This document shows positions 15,473 through 24,041 of a DNA stretch of 64,000 bases, in pieces. This DNA comes from Dyella sp. BiH032 (GTDB taxonomy: Bacteria > Pseudomonadota > Gammaproteobacteria > Xanthomonadales > Rhodanobacteraceae): contig NZ_CP134867.1 in assembly GCF_031954525.1 (NCBI RefSeq), forward strand, positions 1,116,001-1,180,000. Reading direction: 5' to 3'. How positions within the stretch are numbered: position 1 is the first letter of the stretch; each line of letters starts with the position of its first letter. The notes under the pieces were generated by a model, which saw nothing but the letters and a program-made list of their open reading frames with translations, had not been told where the DNA came from and searched no databases. The translations under genes and the position numbers were made by a program.

Positions 15473-17950
15473 TCACAGGGCGGCCGGACGGCTGCTGCGC
15501 GGAGCGGCGGCGGACGAGGACGAGTGAGTCCGGCCTTTGCCGCTGCCCTTGCGATTGTCATAGAAGGTCTGCAGCCATTGTTCGGGTCGCAGGTCGTCGA
15601 CCGATACCCCTTCGGCGGCTGCGCGTTGGCGCATGACCTCATGCATGATCTCGATGTTGTCGGTCGAAGCCGAGATCACGGCCAGCGAGTCGTCCATGCC
15701 TCGCAGGTTCAATTGGCAGACGGATGAGGCATGACCCTGCTTCACCAGGAAGCAGCGCGAGCGTTCGTCCAGGCTGACCACCACCTGGTATTCCGCCTCG
15801 GTCAGCTTGAGGCCCTCGATGTAGTCCTCGCGGCTGGCATTCGGGTTGGGCAGGAGAATCATGGTGGCCGTCTGCTCGATCAGCGCGGAGGCGATGTCGC
15901 TGGCGAGCGCGTCTTCCGGGCTCTGCGTGGCGAAGATGCCCAGGCCGTTCTGCTTACGGATGGTCTTCTGCTTGTTCTTGGCGAACTCCTTGAGCCCACC
16001 CTTGCCGTCCAGGATCTTCCAGAACTCGTCCATCACGTAGATCAGCGGACGGCCGTCGATCAGGGCCTCGAGACGGTGCAAGAGGTAGTTGATGACGGGA
16101 GCGCGTACTTCCTGGTTGTCGATGATATCGGTGTAGTCGAAGCCGATGATGCTGGCGCGACTCAGGTCGATGGTGTCCACCGGATTGTCGAACACCCAGC
16201 CCAGCGAATTGCCCGCCGTCCATTTGCGCATGCGCACGAACAGGCCGTCGTCGCCCATGTTGGGCAGGCTCTTCTGGAAGTTGGTCATGTTGCGCAGGTG
16301 CATGGGGGTATCGAGCATGCTTTCGACGGCGCGGAAGATGTCCTCTTCCTCGCGCGAGCTGTAGACGCTCTTGCCGGCCAGCACCTTCACCAGTTCGGCC
16401 AGGAACTGCACGTTGGCTTCGTTGTTCTCGCACTGGAACGGGTTGAAGCCCGTCGGCTGGCCGTTCTCCAGCGCAAGATAGTTGCCTCCGCAGGCGCGCA
16501 CGAAGATTTCCGCGCCGCGGTCCTTGTCGAAGAAGAAGATCGTCGGCGTGGGCTTCAGCTTCTGCACCTGGCTGAGCAGGAAGTTGATCAGCGCCGTCTT
16601 ACCCGTACCGGATTTGCCGATCACCATGGTGTTGGCGATGGCCTTCTCGCCGAGGGAGTTCTCGGCCGGGTGGGTGGCGTGGAAGTTGAAGTAGTAAGGC
16701 TGGCCGTTGGTGGTCTGCAGCGTGGTGACGCAGTCGCCCCAGGGGTTGTTGTCCTTCTTGCCGCTGGCGAAGTTGTGCAGGGGCGAGAGGCCGAGGAAGT
16801 TCAGCGAGCTGACGTTGGCCAGCCGCGTGCGGTACTTCCAGTTTCCCGGGAACTGCGAATAGAACGAGGCGGCGACGGCCAGGTCTTCCTTGGCCGAGAC
16901 GAAGCCGGCATTGGACAGCTCCGCACGCGTGGCGGCCAGCTGCTGCGAGAGCGCTTCCTGGCTGGGCGCGTAGATGGTCATGATGAAGTGATACTCGCCC
17001 AGCACGAAGTTGCCGGACGCCAGCTGGTCCATGGCCTGGTCGAGTTCGATGATCTGGCTGACGGCCTTGTCGCCGGAGGAGATCATCATGCCCTTGGTGC
17101 GGTCCAGCGCCTTGAGCGCGTCCTGACGCCCCATCGGGCTGAAGGAGTGGGTGATGACGTACTCGAAATCGAGGTACTTCAGGCCATTGAGGATGCCCGG
17201 ATAGGTGCCGTCCGGGTATTCCTTGATGTTGAGGATGGCGCCGAAGTGATTGACGCCGGTCGGCGTGGTGAGCACGAAGTCGCCGGTCTTGTTGGAGAAG
17301 CGCTGGCGGCTCACCGGCAGGTAGTTGTAGACCGGCGCCTGCAGCACCGGCACCGGTTCGTCGATGCGGTTGAGCAGATAGCCGTAGAACTCCAGTGCCT
17401 CGGAGAAGACCACGCCGTTGCTGGCCTCATACATGCCCAGCCGGTTGGGGGCATAGTCCTTGAGCACGGCCTCGACATTGCCGGCGAGTTCGAGGATGGT
17501 GCCGATCGCCTGGCGTTGCTGGGCTTCCAGCTGCACGATGTCGTTGGATTTCTCCGCGAAACGCTTGCCGTGCACGACCGGACGGTAAATCATCGTCAGA
17601 TAGAGCTCGTTCTGCATGAGCTTCTGGCTGGACAAGGCGTTGTAGTACTCATCGGACAGCGTCTGGTTGAATAGCTGGCCGAACTTGCTGTGGTCCTTCA
17701 GCCGCCGGCGACGGCGGATGTCGTGCACCCAGAACGCCACGTTGACGAAATCGGGCGCGCGCAGCGTCTGCAGCAGGCGGTTGAACGTGTTGTGGCGGTG
17801 CTCGATGTCCCATTCCTCGCGGCCCACGAAGGGCAGCCCGCCAAGGCGCCACACCATCATGAAATCGCCGCCCGTGGTTTTCAGCACGGTCGGAGAGACG
17901 TGGGTGGATAGCGTGAGGAATTCGCTGATCGGGGTGTCTGGCGAGAACAT
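15473..17950 (-). CDS. virB4: T4SS ATPase VirB4
   Basis: An 825-residue ATPase (CagE/TrbE/VirB family) that powers pilus biogenesis and substrate transfer from the cytoplasmic face. Walker A GKSGTGKT lies near residue 445 and Walker B LIYVMDEFWKIL near 635. The N-terminal half is the CagE_TrbE_VirB domain. The ATG at 17950 begins the typical FSPDTPISEFLTLSTHV N-terminus; the frame stays open further up but would run into virB3. It is separated from virB3 by 56 bases that hold a strong stem-loop. Confidence 0.95.
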   Translation of the reverse strand: MFSPDTPISEFLTLSTHVSPTVLKTTGGDFMMVWRLGGLPFVGREEWDIEHRHNTFNRLLQTLRAPDFVNVAFWVHDIRRRRRLKDHSKFGQLFNQTLSDEYYNALSSQKLMQNELYLTMIYRPVVHGKRFAEKSNDIVQLEAQQRQAIGTILELAGNVEAVLKDYAPNRLGMYEASNGVVFSEALEFYGYLLNRIDEPVPVLQAPVYNYLPVSRQRFSNKTGDFVLTTPTGVNHFGAILNIKEYPDGTYPGILNGLKYLDFEYVITHSFSPMGRQDALKALDRTKGMMISSGDKAVSQIIELDQAMDQLASGNFVLGEYHFIMTIYAPSQEALSQQLAATRAELSNAGFVSAKEDLAVAASFYSQFPGNWKYRTRLANVSSLNFLGLSPLHNFASGKKDNNPWGDCVTTLQTTNGQPYYFNFHATHPAENSLGEKAIANTMVIGKSGTGKTALINFLLSQVQKLKPTPTIFFFDKDRGAEIFVRACGGNYLALENGQPTGFNPFQCENNEANVQFLAELVKVLAGKSVYSSREEEDIFRAVESMLDTPMHLRNMTNFQKSLPNMGDDGLFVRMRKWTAGNSLGWVFDNPVDTIDLSRASIIGFDYTDIIDNQEVRAPVINYLLHRLEALIDGRPLIYVMDEFWKILDGKGGLKEFAKNKQKTIRKQNGLGIFATQSPEDALASDIASALIEQTATMILLPNPNASREDYIEGLKLTEAEYQVVVSLDERSRCFLVKQGHASSVCQLNLRGMDDSLAVISASTDNIEIMHEVMRQRAAAEGVSVDDLRPEQWLQTFYDNRKGSGKGRTHSSSSAAAPRSSRPAAL

Positions 17951-17975
17951 GGTCTTAAGTACCGTCCGGTATGAA

Positions 17976-18004
17976 GGACACCCTGGCTTGCGCCAGGGTG
18001 GTCC
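17976..18004 (-). other. Stem-loop between virB3 and virB4
   Basis: On the minus-strand transcript CACCCTGGC and GCCAGGGTG form a perfect 9-bp stem closed by a GCAA (GNRA) tetraloop, with three more pairs beyond a one-base bulge. No U-run follows, so it is not an intrinsic terminator. It could be a processing or stability element that sets virB2-virB3 apart from virB4. Confidence 0.6.
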
Positions 18005-18006
18005 GT

Positions 18007-18315
18007 TCACTTGCTTGATTTGCTCTGTTCGCGGTAGCTGTTGGGCGTGAACACCCACATGCCTTCGTGCTGCTGCAGATTGCGCATCCTCAGCCGGACC
18101 TGCAGGCGCAGGCCCAGCAGCCGGAAGATCATTTCGTCGCGCCGGGCCATCTGGCGCATGATCATGATCACCGGCGGGATGGTGAGCAGATAGAGCATGT
18201 TGGTATACATCGCCAGCAGCAGACCCGAGCCCGCGCCGATGAAGAACGGCACATAGGGCACGCCCATGAACATGGGCGGGCGGGTGCAGCCGCGGAACAA
18301 TGCGTTCTTATGCAT
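18007..18315 (-). CDS. virB3: T4SS inner-membrane protein VirB3
   Basis: A 102-residue protein of the VirB3/TrbD family with an N-terminal CTRPPMFMGVPYVPF stretch and two membrane segments (FFIGAGSGLLLAMYTNMLYLL and the adjacent TIPPVIMIM). VirB3 works with VirB4 at the base of the pilus. Its ATG overlaps the end of virB2 by eight bases. Confidence 0.9.
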   Translation of the reverse strand: MHKNALFRGCTRPPMFMGVPYVPFFIGAGSGLLLAMYTNMLYLLTIPPVIMIMRQMARRDEMIFRLLGLRLQVRLRMRNLQQHEGMWVFTPNSYREQSKSSK

Positions 18316-18718
18316 AGTGCTGCAGGAAATTCACAACGATGCTGGTGGTCGCCTGGCAGGTCTGACCGGTATCGCCGATGACCATCTGGGCCACCTGGCC
18401 CGCCGCGCCGATCAGCACGCCGCCGATCATGATCGGGGCCACGTCACCGATGCGCTTGTGGGCGAAGGCGATCTGGTAGCCGGAGAAGATCACTGCGACG
18501 GTCACCACGGCGATGGACGCCATGTTGAGGATGTTGTGGATGTTGTCGAAGAAACCGCAGACCTTCTGCCCGGTAGCGGTGAAGTCCGTGCCGGTCGGCA
18601 GGGCGAGCGCAATGCTCGGCAGGAACATCACGGCCATGATCACGCAGGCCATGATCATTCCGTTGAGCATGTTCTTGGTGTTGGTCGCGGCGTTGGGGTC
18701 GTACAGTTTCGGTTCCAT
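18308..18718 (-). CDS. virB2: T4SS major pilin VirB2
   Basis: A 136-residue prepilin. A long signal-like segment (MIMACVIMAVMFLPSIALAL) is followed by a short polar loop and two hydrophobic helices (ASIAVVTVAVIFSGYQIAFA; APIMIGGVLIGAAGQVAQ), the classic VirB2/TrbC layout. AAGGA precedes the ATG. It follows a 229-base gap with stem-loops after virB1, an arrangement compatible with higher pilin expression than its neighbours. Confidence 0.92.
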   Translation of the reverse strand: MEPKLYDPNAATNTKNMLNGMIMACVIMAVMFLPSIALALPTGTDFTATGQKVCGFFDNIHNILNMASIAVVTVAVIFSGYQIAFAHKRIGDVAPIMIGGVLIGAAGQVAQMVIGDTGQTCQATTSIVVNFLQHYA

Positions 18719-18780
18719 GTCAGTTTTCCTTGTCGGTGGTTCAAGAACGATGCGGCCAGTGGCGCCGCGTCAGTGGCAGC

Positions 18781-18829
18781 TACCCGGTGTGCAGCGGGTA
18801 TGACTACGGTTGCCCCGGATCGCTCCGGG
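18781..18829 (-). other. Two stem-loops in the virB1-virB2 gap
   Basis: Within the 229-base gap, the minus-strand transcript can form CCCGGA/TCCGGG closed by a GCGA (GNRA) tetraloop at 18814-18829, and TACCCG/CGGGTA with an 8-base loop at 18781-18800. Neither has a U-run. The rest of the gap holds no gene. These may be mRNA processing or stabilising elements upstream of the pilin gene. Confidence 0.5.
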
Positions 18830-18947
18830 ACGGTTCGGCCCGAGGGCCATCGCCGCAGGCCAGGCGAACCTGCGAGACGAAAGGAGGAACACCGCAACCG
18901 CGCGCACATGATGCGAGCAGGGGGTGTCATGGACTGCGATCAGCCGC

Positions 18948-19940
18948 TCAGAAGACGAAGGCATCGTCGTGCCCTCCCTGGCGCAGGTCCGCGCGGTCGT
19001 AACCCGGACGAACGGCGCCGGCGGCGGCCTGCGCAGATCCGGCCATCGCATTGGCATTCGAGGTCATGCCCGCGGGCGCGGCGTCCGCCGGCGGATCGTT
19101 GGGCCCATGCACTTGCGGCACGAAGATCTCGGGGTTGCCGTTCGCGGGCATGGCCATGGCTTGGGCTGCATTGCCGCCCATCATGGGCTGCGTCATGGCT
19201 ACGCCAGGCTGTTGTGCCGCAGGCGGCGTGACTTGCTGGCCCTGCAGCGCGGCGATGTCCTGCGGTGATGGCATGGAGGCGGCCATGCCCTGCGCGTTGT
19301 TGCCGCCGCCGGCCATGGCGGCGACCACGGGCGTCACCAGCGCGCTGGCCACCGTGTCCAGCGCCACGCTGCGGAGAGCGACGCGGTAGGCGCCGTCGTT
19401 CGAGACCGTGGCCGGCAGCGATCTGGTGCCGCGACCCGAAGCCAGGGCATTGGCGCTCAGCAGGGGAATGGGGGCCACGTTGGCATTTCCTGCGACCCGG
19501 ATACTGCGGTTGATCGAGTCGTAGATCTTCTGCACGTAGCCGTCGCGGTATCCGGTCACGAAGTTGCCGGAGTAGTAGCAGCTGAAGGCCTTACCCCAAT
19601 CGTTGCCGGAGCTGGCATAGCAATCGGAAAGGATGCGCGAGCCGACGGCGAGGTTGCTGCAGAGGTCGAAAGCTTTTTCGTAGGAGTCCAGGCCGAACTT
19701 GCCGAGGTTGGCCCGATTGACCTGCGCGAGGCCGACCGAGAAGTTGTAGCCCTTCTCCTCGAGCATGCGCACGGTGGCCAGCGCTTCGCCGAGATTCTGC
19801 GGCTGCCTCGCCAGCTGGCCGCCCACCACGCCGATGGCGAACGGGTTGTGGCTGGATTCGACGTTGACCACGTGCTGCATCACCTCCGCCGGGACGGCGA
19901 GGTTGGGGCAACCCATCATCATCTCGAGGCCGGGCAGCAT
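18948..19940 (-). CDS. virB1: T4SS lytic transglycosylase VirB1
   Basis: A 330-residue protein. Residues about 10-165 are a soluble lytic transglycosylase domain with catalytic Glu28 in VVNVESSHNPFAIG, then GLAQVNRANL and SCYYSGNF. It opens the peptidoglycan for channel assembly. The last 110 residues are a low-complexity Gln/Ala/Met/Pro-rich tail. No typical signal peptide is visible before the catalytic domain. GAGGAG precedes the ATG, ten bases after virB11. Confidence 0.9.
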   Translation of the reverse strand: MLPGLEMMMGCPNLAVPAEVMQHVVNVESSHNPFAIGVVGGQLARQPQNLGEALATVRMLEEKGYNFSVGLAQVNRANLGKFGLDSYEKAFDLCSNLAVGSRILSDCYASSGNDWGKAFSCYYSGNFVTGYRDGYVQKIYDSINRSIRVAGNANVAPIPLLSANALASGRGTRSLPATVSNDGAYRVALRSVALDTVASALVTPVVAAMAGGGNNAQGMAASMPSPQDIAALQGQQVTPPAAQQPGVAMTQPMMGGNAAQAMAMPANGNPEIFVPQVHGPNDPPADAAPAGMTSNANAMAGSAQAAAGAVRPGYDRADLRQGGHDDAFVF

Positions 19941-19950
19941 GGGCGTCTCC

Positions 19951-20991
19951 TCAGGCCGCTTGCGCGGCGAGGCCGCGGGCGGGGTTGAAGTCGATGCCGG
20001 TGATGTAGCGCCGGCCCGCGTGCGCCTTGATGTGCACCACGATGTCGATGGTGAGCATCAGCAGGCGCTTGATGGTCGAAAACTCCAGGCCCGAGCCTTC
20101 CGTCGAGGCTTTCACCATCAGGGCCAGCTGGTCCCAGGTCTGTTCGGTGCTGCCGGCGTGGCAGCTGGTGATCGAGCCGGGGTGGCCCGAAGCGCAGTTG
20201 CGGATGAAGTAGAACGATTCGTCGCCGCGCAGCTCGGCCAGGATGATGCGGTCCGGCTTCATGCGCAGGCACGCTTCCATGCAGCTCTTGGCGGTGACGT
20301 TGCTGGTGCTCTGTCCGCCTTTCGAATAGAGCAGATGCACCACATTGGGCTGGTCGAGGAACAGCTCGCGCGCGTCCTCGATGGTCACCAGCCGCTCTTC
20401 ATGCGGAATGTGGTGCACCAGTGACTTCATGAAGGTGGTCTTGCCGCTGCCGGTGGCGCCGGCGACGACGATGTTCTTCTTGTTCAGTACGGCCTGGCGG
20501 AAGAAGTCCGCATAGCGGCGTTCGGCGCGCAGCGCGAGCAGCTCGCGGTCGACGTCGCTGATGCCCCGCGTGTCCTCCAGGATCTGGTCGAAGAAGCCAT
20601 CTTCCTGGTACTGGGCCAGCGTCTTCGTGTGCTTGGAGGGCAAGCGGATAGTGATGGAGATCTTGCCCGCGTCGCAGGCCGGCGGGATGACGAACTGGGC
20701 GCGCTGGCCCGTGGGAAAGGTCAGCGACACCACGGGGTCCACGTCCGTGATGCGCTGGCCGGTATTGCTTTCATTGACGACCGCCGTGCAGAACTGGCGC
20801 GCGCGATCGAAGGTCAGCGTCGGCACTTCCACCCGACGCCAGCCTCCACGGCTTTCCAGGTACAGCTCGCCCGGTTGGTTGATGCAGATCTCGGTGACCT
20901 CCGGCGAGGCCATGTATTCCCGGATACCCAGCACTTCGTACTGGTAATCCAGGAATTCGTTCGAGACCTGGGCAATGGCTGAGTCGTCCAT
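19951..20991 (-). CDS. virB11: T4SS traffic ATPase VirB11
   Basis: A 346-residue hexameric cytoplasmic ATPase. Walker A GATGSGKT at 178-185 is followed by RLVTIEDARELFL (Asp box) and the His box GHPGSITSCHAGS. The N-terminal domain carries the RLPSKHTKTL element. VirB11 switches the machine between pilus assembly and substrate transfer. GCAGGA precedes the ATG; virB10 ends 19 bases upstream. Confidence 0.95.
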   Translation of the reverse strand: MDDSAIAQVSNEFLDYQYEVLGIREYMASPEVTEICINQPGELYLESRGGWRRVEVPTLTFDRARQFCTAVVNESNTGQRITDVDPVVSLTFPTGQRAQFVIPPACDAGKISITIRLPSKHTKTLAQYQEDGFFDQILEDTRGISDVDRELLALRAERRYADFFRQAVLNKKNIVVAGATGSGKTTFMKSLVHHIPHEERLVTIEDARELFLDQPNVVHLLYSKGGQSTSNVTAKSCMEACLRMKPDRIILAELRGDESFYFIRNCASGHPGSITSCHAGSTEQTWDQLALMVKASTEGSGLEFSTIKRLLMLTIDIVVHIKAHAGRRYITGIDFNPARGLAAQAA

Positions 20992-21010
20992 GTCCTGCTT
21001 TCTTCGTCGA

Positions 21011-22252
21011 TTAAAAACGAGCCACGACGCCGCTGAAATCCACGTCCTTGGCGACGTAGATGCTCACGACGGTGCCCTGGTTGATGGTGACCGTGGCCGG
21101 ACGGTTCGCCGCGCGCTGCACCGCCTGGTTGGCCAGGTTCTGCAACGTCTGCGCGGTGTTGCTCTCGAACGGTGTCTGCGTGACCACGCCATTGCTGATG
21201 GTGGTCTGGCGCGGACCGTGTTCGGCCGCCTCGTACTTGAAGGCATCGCTGAGCAGGCTGATCAGCAGCGCGGCGCCGATGCGGCTGGGCCAGTGGGCGT
21301 TGTAATAGCCCGGATGGCCTGCGCCGCCGAGGTTGTCCACGCCTGGGCTGGACATGTTCACGTCGATGCCATTGGGCGTGACGATGCGATCCCAAATGAC
21401 GGCCACGCGGTCGCCCGTCGGCATGCCCGCGTAAGAGCCGAGCACCTTCGAGCCCTTCGGCAGCAGCAGGCGCTTGCCGTTGAACGAATACACCGGCTCA
21501 GTCACCACGCAGGACGTGAAACCCTGGATATCGGTGACGATGCGCGTCTGCAGCACGCAGCGGATGAAAGTGCCGCGCAGCAGCAGCGTGTCCGGGTTGT
21601 TCAGCGGCTGGGCGTTGGATGCGTCGGTGAGCGGCGGCTCCGAGCCATAGGGGCGCGGCGGCTGCGGCTGCTGGTTCTGCATGGCCGCGAACGGATTGAA
21701 CATGCCCTGCGCGCCGGCCGGCTGGGCCTGCGGACCGGCGGCCACGCCCTGGGCGGCGGCATCGCCGGTCATCATCCGGCGCTCGACCAGCGTCGGGCCG
21801 CGGGGGCCTTCCGCCAGGCCGCTGCGGGAAGCCGGCGGCGGCATCGGCGGCAGCGGCGGTGCGTTCTGCATCACCGGGATCGGATCGGGCAGCTTGGCCT
21901 GCTGCGGTATCGGCGGCGGCGCCTTGGGCGCATCCGGGATGCTGACCGTTTCCTCGCGGGCCTTCGGCGGCGCCTCGTTGCGACTGGACGCACCCTTGAG
22001 CATCCACATGGCGGCAACCAGGACCAGCGCGATGATGCCTGCCAGGAAACCCAGCGCGCGGCGATTCATGCGCTTGATGTCGCTGGACTGCAGCTGCGGC
22101 GCGCTGGCGTCCAGGTCCGGCGCCGGGGCCTGGCGCTGCTGCGCGGAGTAGGGGTTACTGGCGAGCGGATCGGCGCCGCCCTGCGTTTCGTGTGGCGGAT
22201 TGTTCGGGCGCTCGGCGCCGTCACCAGGCTGATAGGGGTTGTTCGTGCTCAC
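21011..22252 (-). CDS. virB10: T4SS core-complex protein VirB10
   Basis: A 413-residue protein that spans both membranes: cytoplasmic N-terminus, one membrane helix at about 65-86 (ALGFLAGIIALVLVAAMWML), a Pro-rich periplasmic linker (APKAPPPIPQQAKLPDPIPV) and the C-terminal TrbI/VirB10 beta-barrel domain (KVLGSYAGMPTGDRVAVIWD). It starts with GTG overlapping the virB9 stop by four bases (GTGA), so it is translationally coupled. With VirB7 and VirB9 it forms the outer-membrane core. Confidence 0.95.
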   Translation of the reverse strand: MSTNNPYQPGDGAERPNNPPHETQGGADPLASNPYSAQQRQAPAPDLDASAPQLQSSDIKRMNRRALGFLAGIIALVLVAAMWMLKGASSRNEAPPKAREETVSIPDAPKAPPPIPQQAKLPDPIPVMQNAPPLPPMPPPASRSGLAEGPRGPTLVERRMMTGDAAAQGVAAGPQAQPAGAQGMFNPFAAMQNQQPQPPRPYGSEPPLTDASNAQPLNNPDTLLLRGTFIRCVLQTRIVTDIQGFTSCVVTEPVYSFNGKRLLLPKGSKVLGSYAGMPTGDRVAVIWDRIVTPNGIDVNMSSPGVDNLGGAGHPGYYNAHWPSRIGAALLISLLSDAFKYEAAEHGPRQTTISNGVVTQTPFESNTAQTLQNLANQAVQRAANRPATVTINQGTVVSIYVAKDVDFSGVVARF

Positions 22253-23016
22253 TTTTTGGCGTTCCTTCGCAGGCCCACGACGTTGTCGCCATGGCGGATG
22301 ACCAGGTACTTGTAGGTTCCGTGGACGATGATGGTGTTGCCTTCGACGGTGGTGTTCACCGTCGCGTCCTCGCCATGTTCGCGCTCGCGCATGAAGACCG
22401 CCGGGAAGTTGCCCGTCGGGAACTGCTTCATGTCGCTCATCTTGATGTAGGTGAACTGGCCGTCGTCATACACATTGACGGGGATCAGCCACGGCGCGGC
22501 CTTGCTGCGCGTGGCGAAATCGTAGTCGAAGTTGTAGGCGCGGCCCTTGACCAGCGTGGTGTTGAGTTCGGGCGTTTCGCTCGCCTTCTCCGCTTCCTTC
22601 GAGAAGCTGGCGTCGGCCGGGTAGGTGAACATGATCTTGTACTGCACGCCCGCCCGCTTGGCCTGATCCAGAGCCTTCCAGTCGGTGGCGACGACCTTCA
22701 GCTCGAGGATGTACGAGTGGGTCGCCGTGCGGATCATCATGTTGGTGTCCACGTCGACGTTCTTGGGCTTCAGGTAGAACACGTTCTCGCGGCGGGTAAG
22801 GTCCCAGCCATTGCTGAAGCCGGTGCTGTAATCGAGGATCTTCTCGTTCGGGCTCAGCTCGATCTGCGTGGTGATGCCCAGGCCCGTGCGTACCTGATAA
22901 ATGCGGTCAGGCTGGTATTCGTACTGCTGCACGACCTGCGCGCCGGCGGGCCGCGCGGTGGCGGCTGCCGCCACGCACGCGATGCAGACCAGCGCTAGTT
23001 TCTTCGTTGGGTTCAT
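22249..23016 (-). CDS. virB9: T4SS core-complex protein VirB9
   Basis: A 255-residue periplasmic/outer-membrane protein (VirB9/CagX family) with a signal peptide (LALVCIACVAAAATARPAGA). The N-terminal beta domain (RIYQVRTGLGITTQIEL) and the C-terminal domain that binds VirB7 (FDYDFATRS, VYDDGQFTYIKM) are both present. Its ATG overlaps the virB8 stop (ATGA). Confidence 0.93.
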   Translation of the reverse strand: MNPTKKLALVCIACVAAAATARPAGAQVVQQYEYQPDRIYQVRTGLGITTQIELSPNEKILDYSTGFSNGWDLTRRENVFYLKPKNVDVDTNMMIRTATHSYILELKVVATDWKALDQAKRAGVQYKIMFTYPADASFSKEAEKASETPELNTTLVKGRAYNFDYDFATRSKAAPWLIPVNVYDDGQFTYIKMSDMKQFPTGNFPAVFMREREHGEDATVNTTVEGNTIIVHGTYKYLVIRHGDNVVGLRRNAKK

Positions 23017-23990
23017 CGACGGCCCACTCCATTGGCGGTATTTCGGGGCGCCGGCGTGGCCGGTGCCGTAGTCCTGGGTTCTTCGCGCTCGGGGATCATG
23101 GCCGGACGCGGCGAGACGGTAACGGTTTGCTGTGCTTCGGGTGCGGCTGGCGCGCCTGCGGTGGGCGCTTCGGGCGTGGGGGCGCCCGGCACGGTCCCCT
23201 CGGGAGAATCACCGAAGTTCGGCTGGGCCGCCGCCGGCGCGTCCGCGGGCTCTTCCTGTTCCGCCGGCGGAGCCGTGGCGTAATCGTTGTCCACGCGATA
23301 GCTGGTCACCTGGAAGCCGAGCGGATTCTCGATGCGGTCCTGCTCGTCCATCTTCAGGTTCGGCTTGTAGGTGAACTCGATGGTGGCCAGCTTGCTGTCC
23401 AGCGGACGAGTCGCGCCGGTCTGCTTCTCGTAGATGCTGCGCTGGAAGCGGACGGTGGCACCGGTCGGCTGCTGATTCGGACCGGCGCCCGTCAGCACGA
23501 TGCTGAGGATCTTCACGCGGATCGCGCGTTCCTTGCCGTAGGTCTTGTACGGGCTGGTCGGATTCGCGCCGGAATGCAACTGGCGATATGCGGCCGCCAC
23601 CTGCGGGGACGACATCACCCAGACGGTCGGCCAGTCGCGGCCGAAAAGGGCAACATCATAGGCTTCGCGGGCCAGCACGAAGTGCGCGACGTTGCTCCGG
23701 TTGATCGCCTCGCTGGTGGAGATGCGCCGGTTGACGAAATCGTCAGTGAGCCTGGCCATCGAGGCGGTGCCGGTGTAGGCGTCGGCCATCACCACGTACG
23801 GCACCTTCTCTTTCAGCGGCAGCATGTAGAAGTAGCCGCCCGCGAGGATCAGCGACATCACCAGGGCGACGAACGCCACCATCCATGCGCGGCGCTCGCT
23901 CTTGCGTGCGAGGTCCGATACGGCGATTTCGAAATTGACGGACTTGCTGACCGCCTCGTCGATCTTCTTGCTCGAGGTTCGCTTCAGCAT
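23013..23990 (-). CDS. virB8: T4SS assembly protein VirB8 with long Pro-rich tail
   Basis: A 325-residue inner-membrane protein. A membrane helix (MVAFVALVMSLILAGGYFYM, about 37-56) is followed by the NTF2-like periplasmic VirB8 domain (PYVVMADAYTGTASMARL to TYKPNLKMDEQDRIENPLGF), which nucleates the inner-membrane complex. After about residue 240 comes an 85-residue Pro/Ala/Glu-rich, probably disordered periplasmic tail. Confidence 0.93.
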   Translation of the reverse strand: MLKRTSSKKIDEAVSKSVNFEIAVSDLARKSERRAWMVAFVALVMSLILAGGYFYMLPLKEKVPYVVMADAYTGTASMARLTDDFVNRRISTSEAINRSNVAHFVLAREAYDVALFGRDWPTVWVMSSPQVAAAYRQLHSGANPTSPYKTYGKERAIRVKILSIVLTGAGPNQQPTGATVRFQRSIYEKQTGATRPLDSKLATIEFTYKPNLKMDEQDRIENPLGFQVTSYRVDNDYATAPPAEQEEPADAPAAAQPNFGDSPEGTVPGAPTPEAPTAGAPAAPEAQQTVTVSPRPAMIPEREEPRTTAPATPAPRNTANGVGRR

Positions 23991-24041
23991 GTTCGTGGAT
24001 CCATGAAAGTCTGCATGGCTCGGGTCCCCTGTAGCTTCGAA

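Noticed and set aside
15731..17674. Open frame of 647 codons on the plus strand opposite virB4
   Set aside because: It is a GC-rich antisense shadow; virB4 on the other strand has full ATPase motifs and the antisense product is a His/Val/Glu/Arg-rich sequence with no domain.
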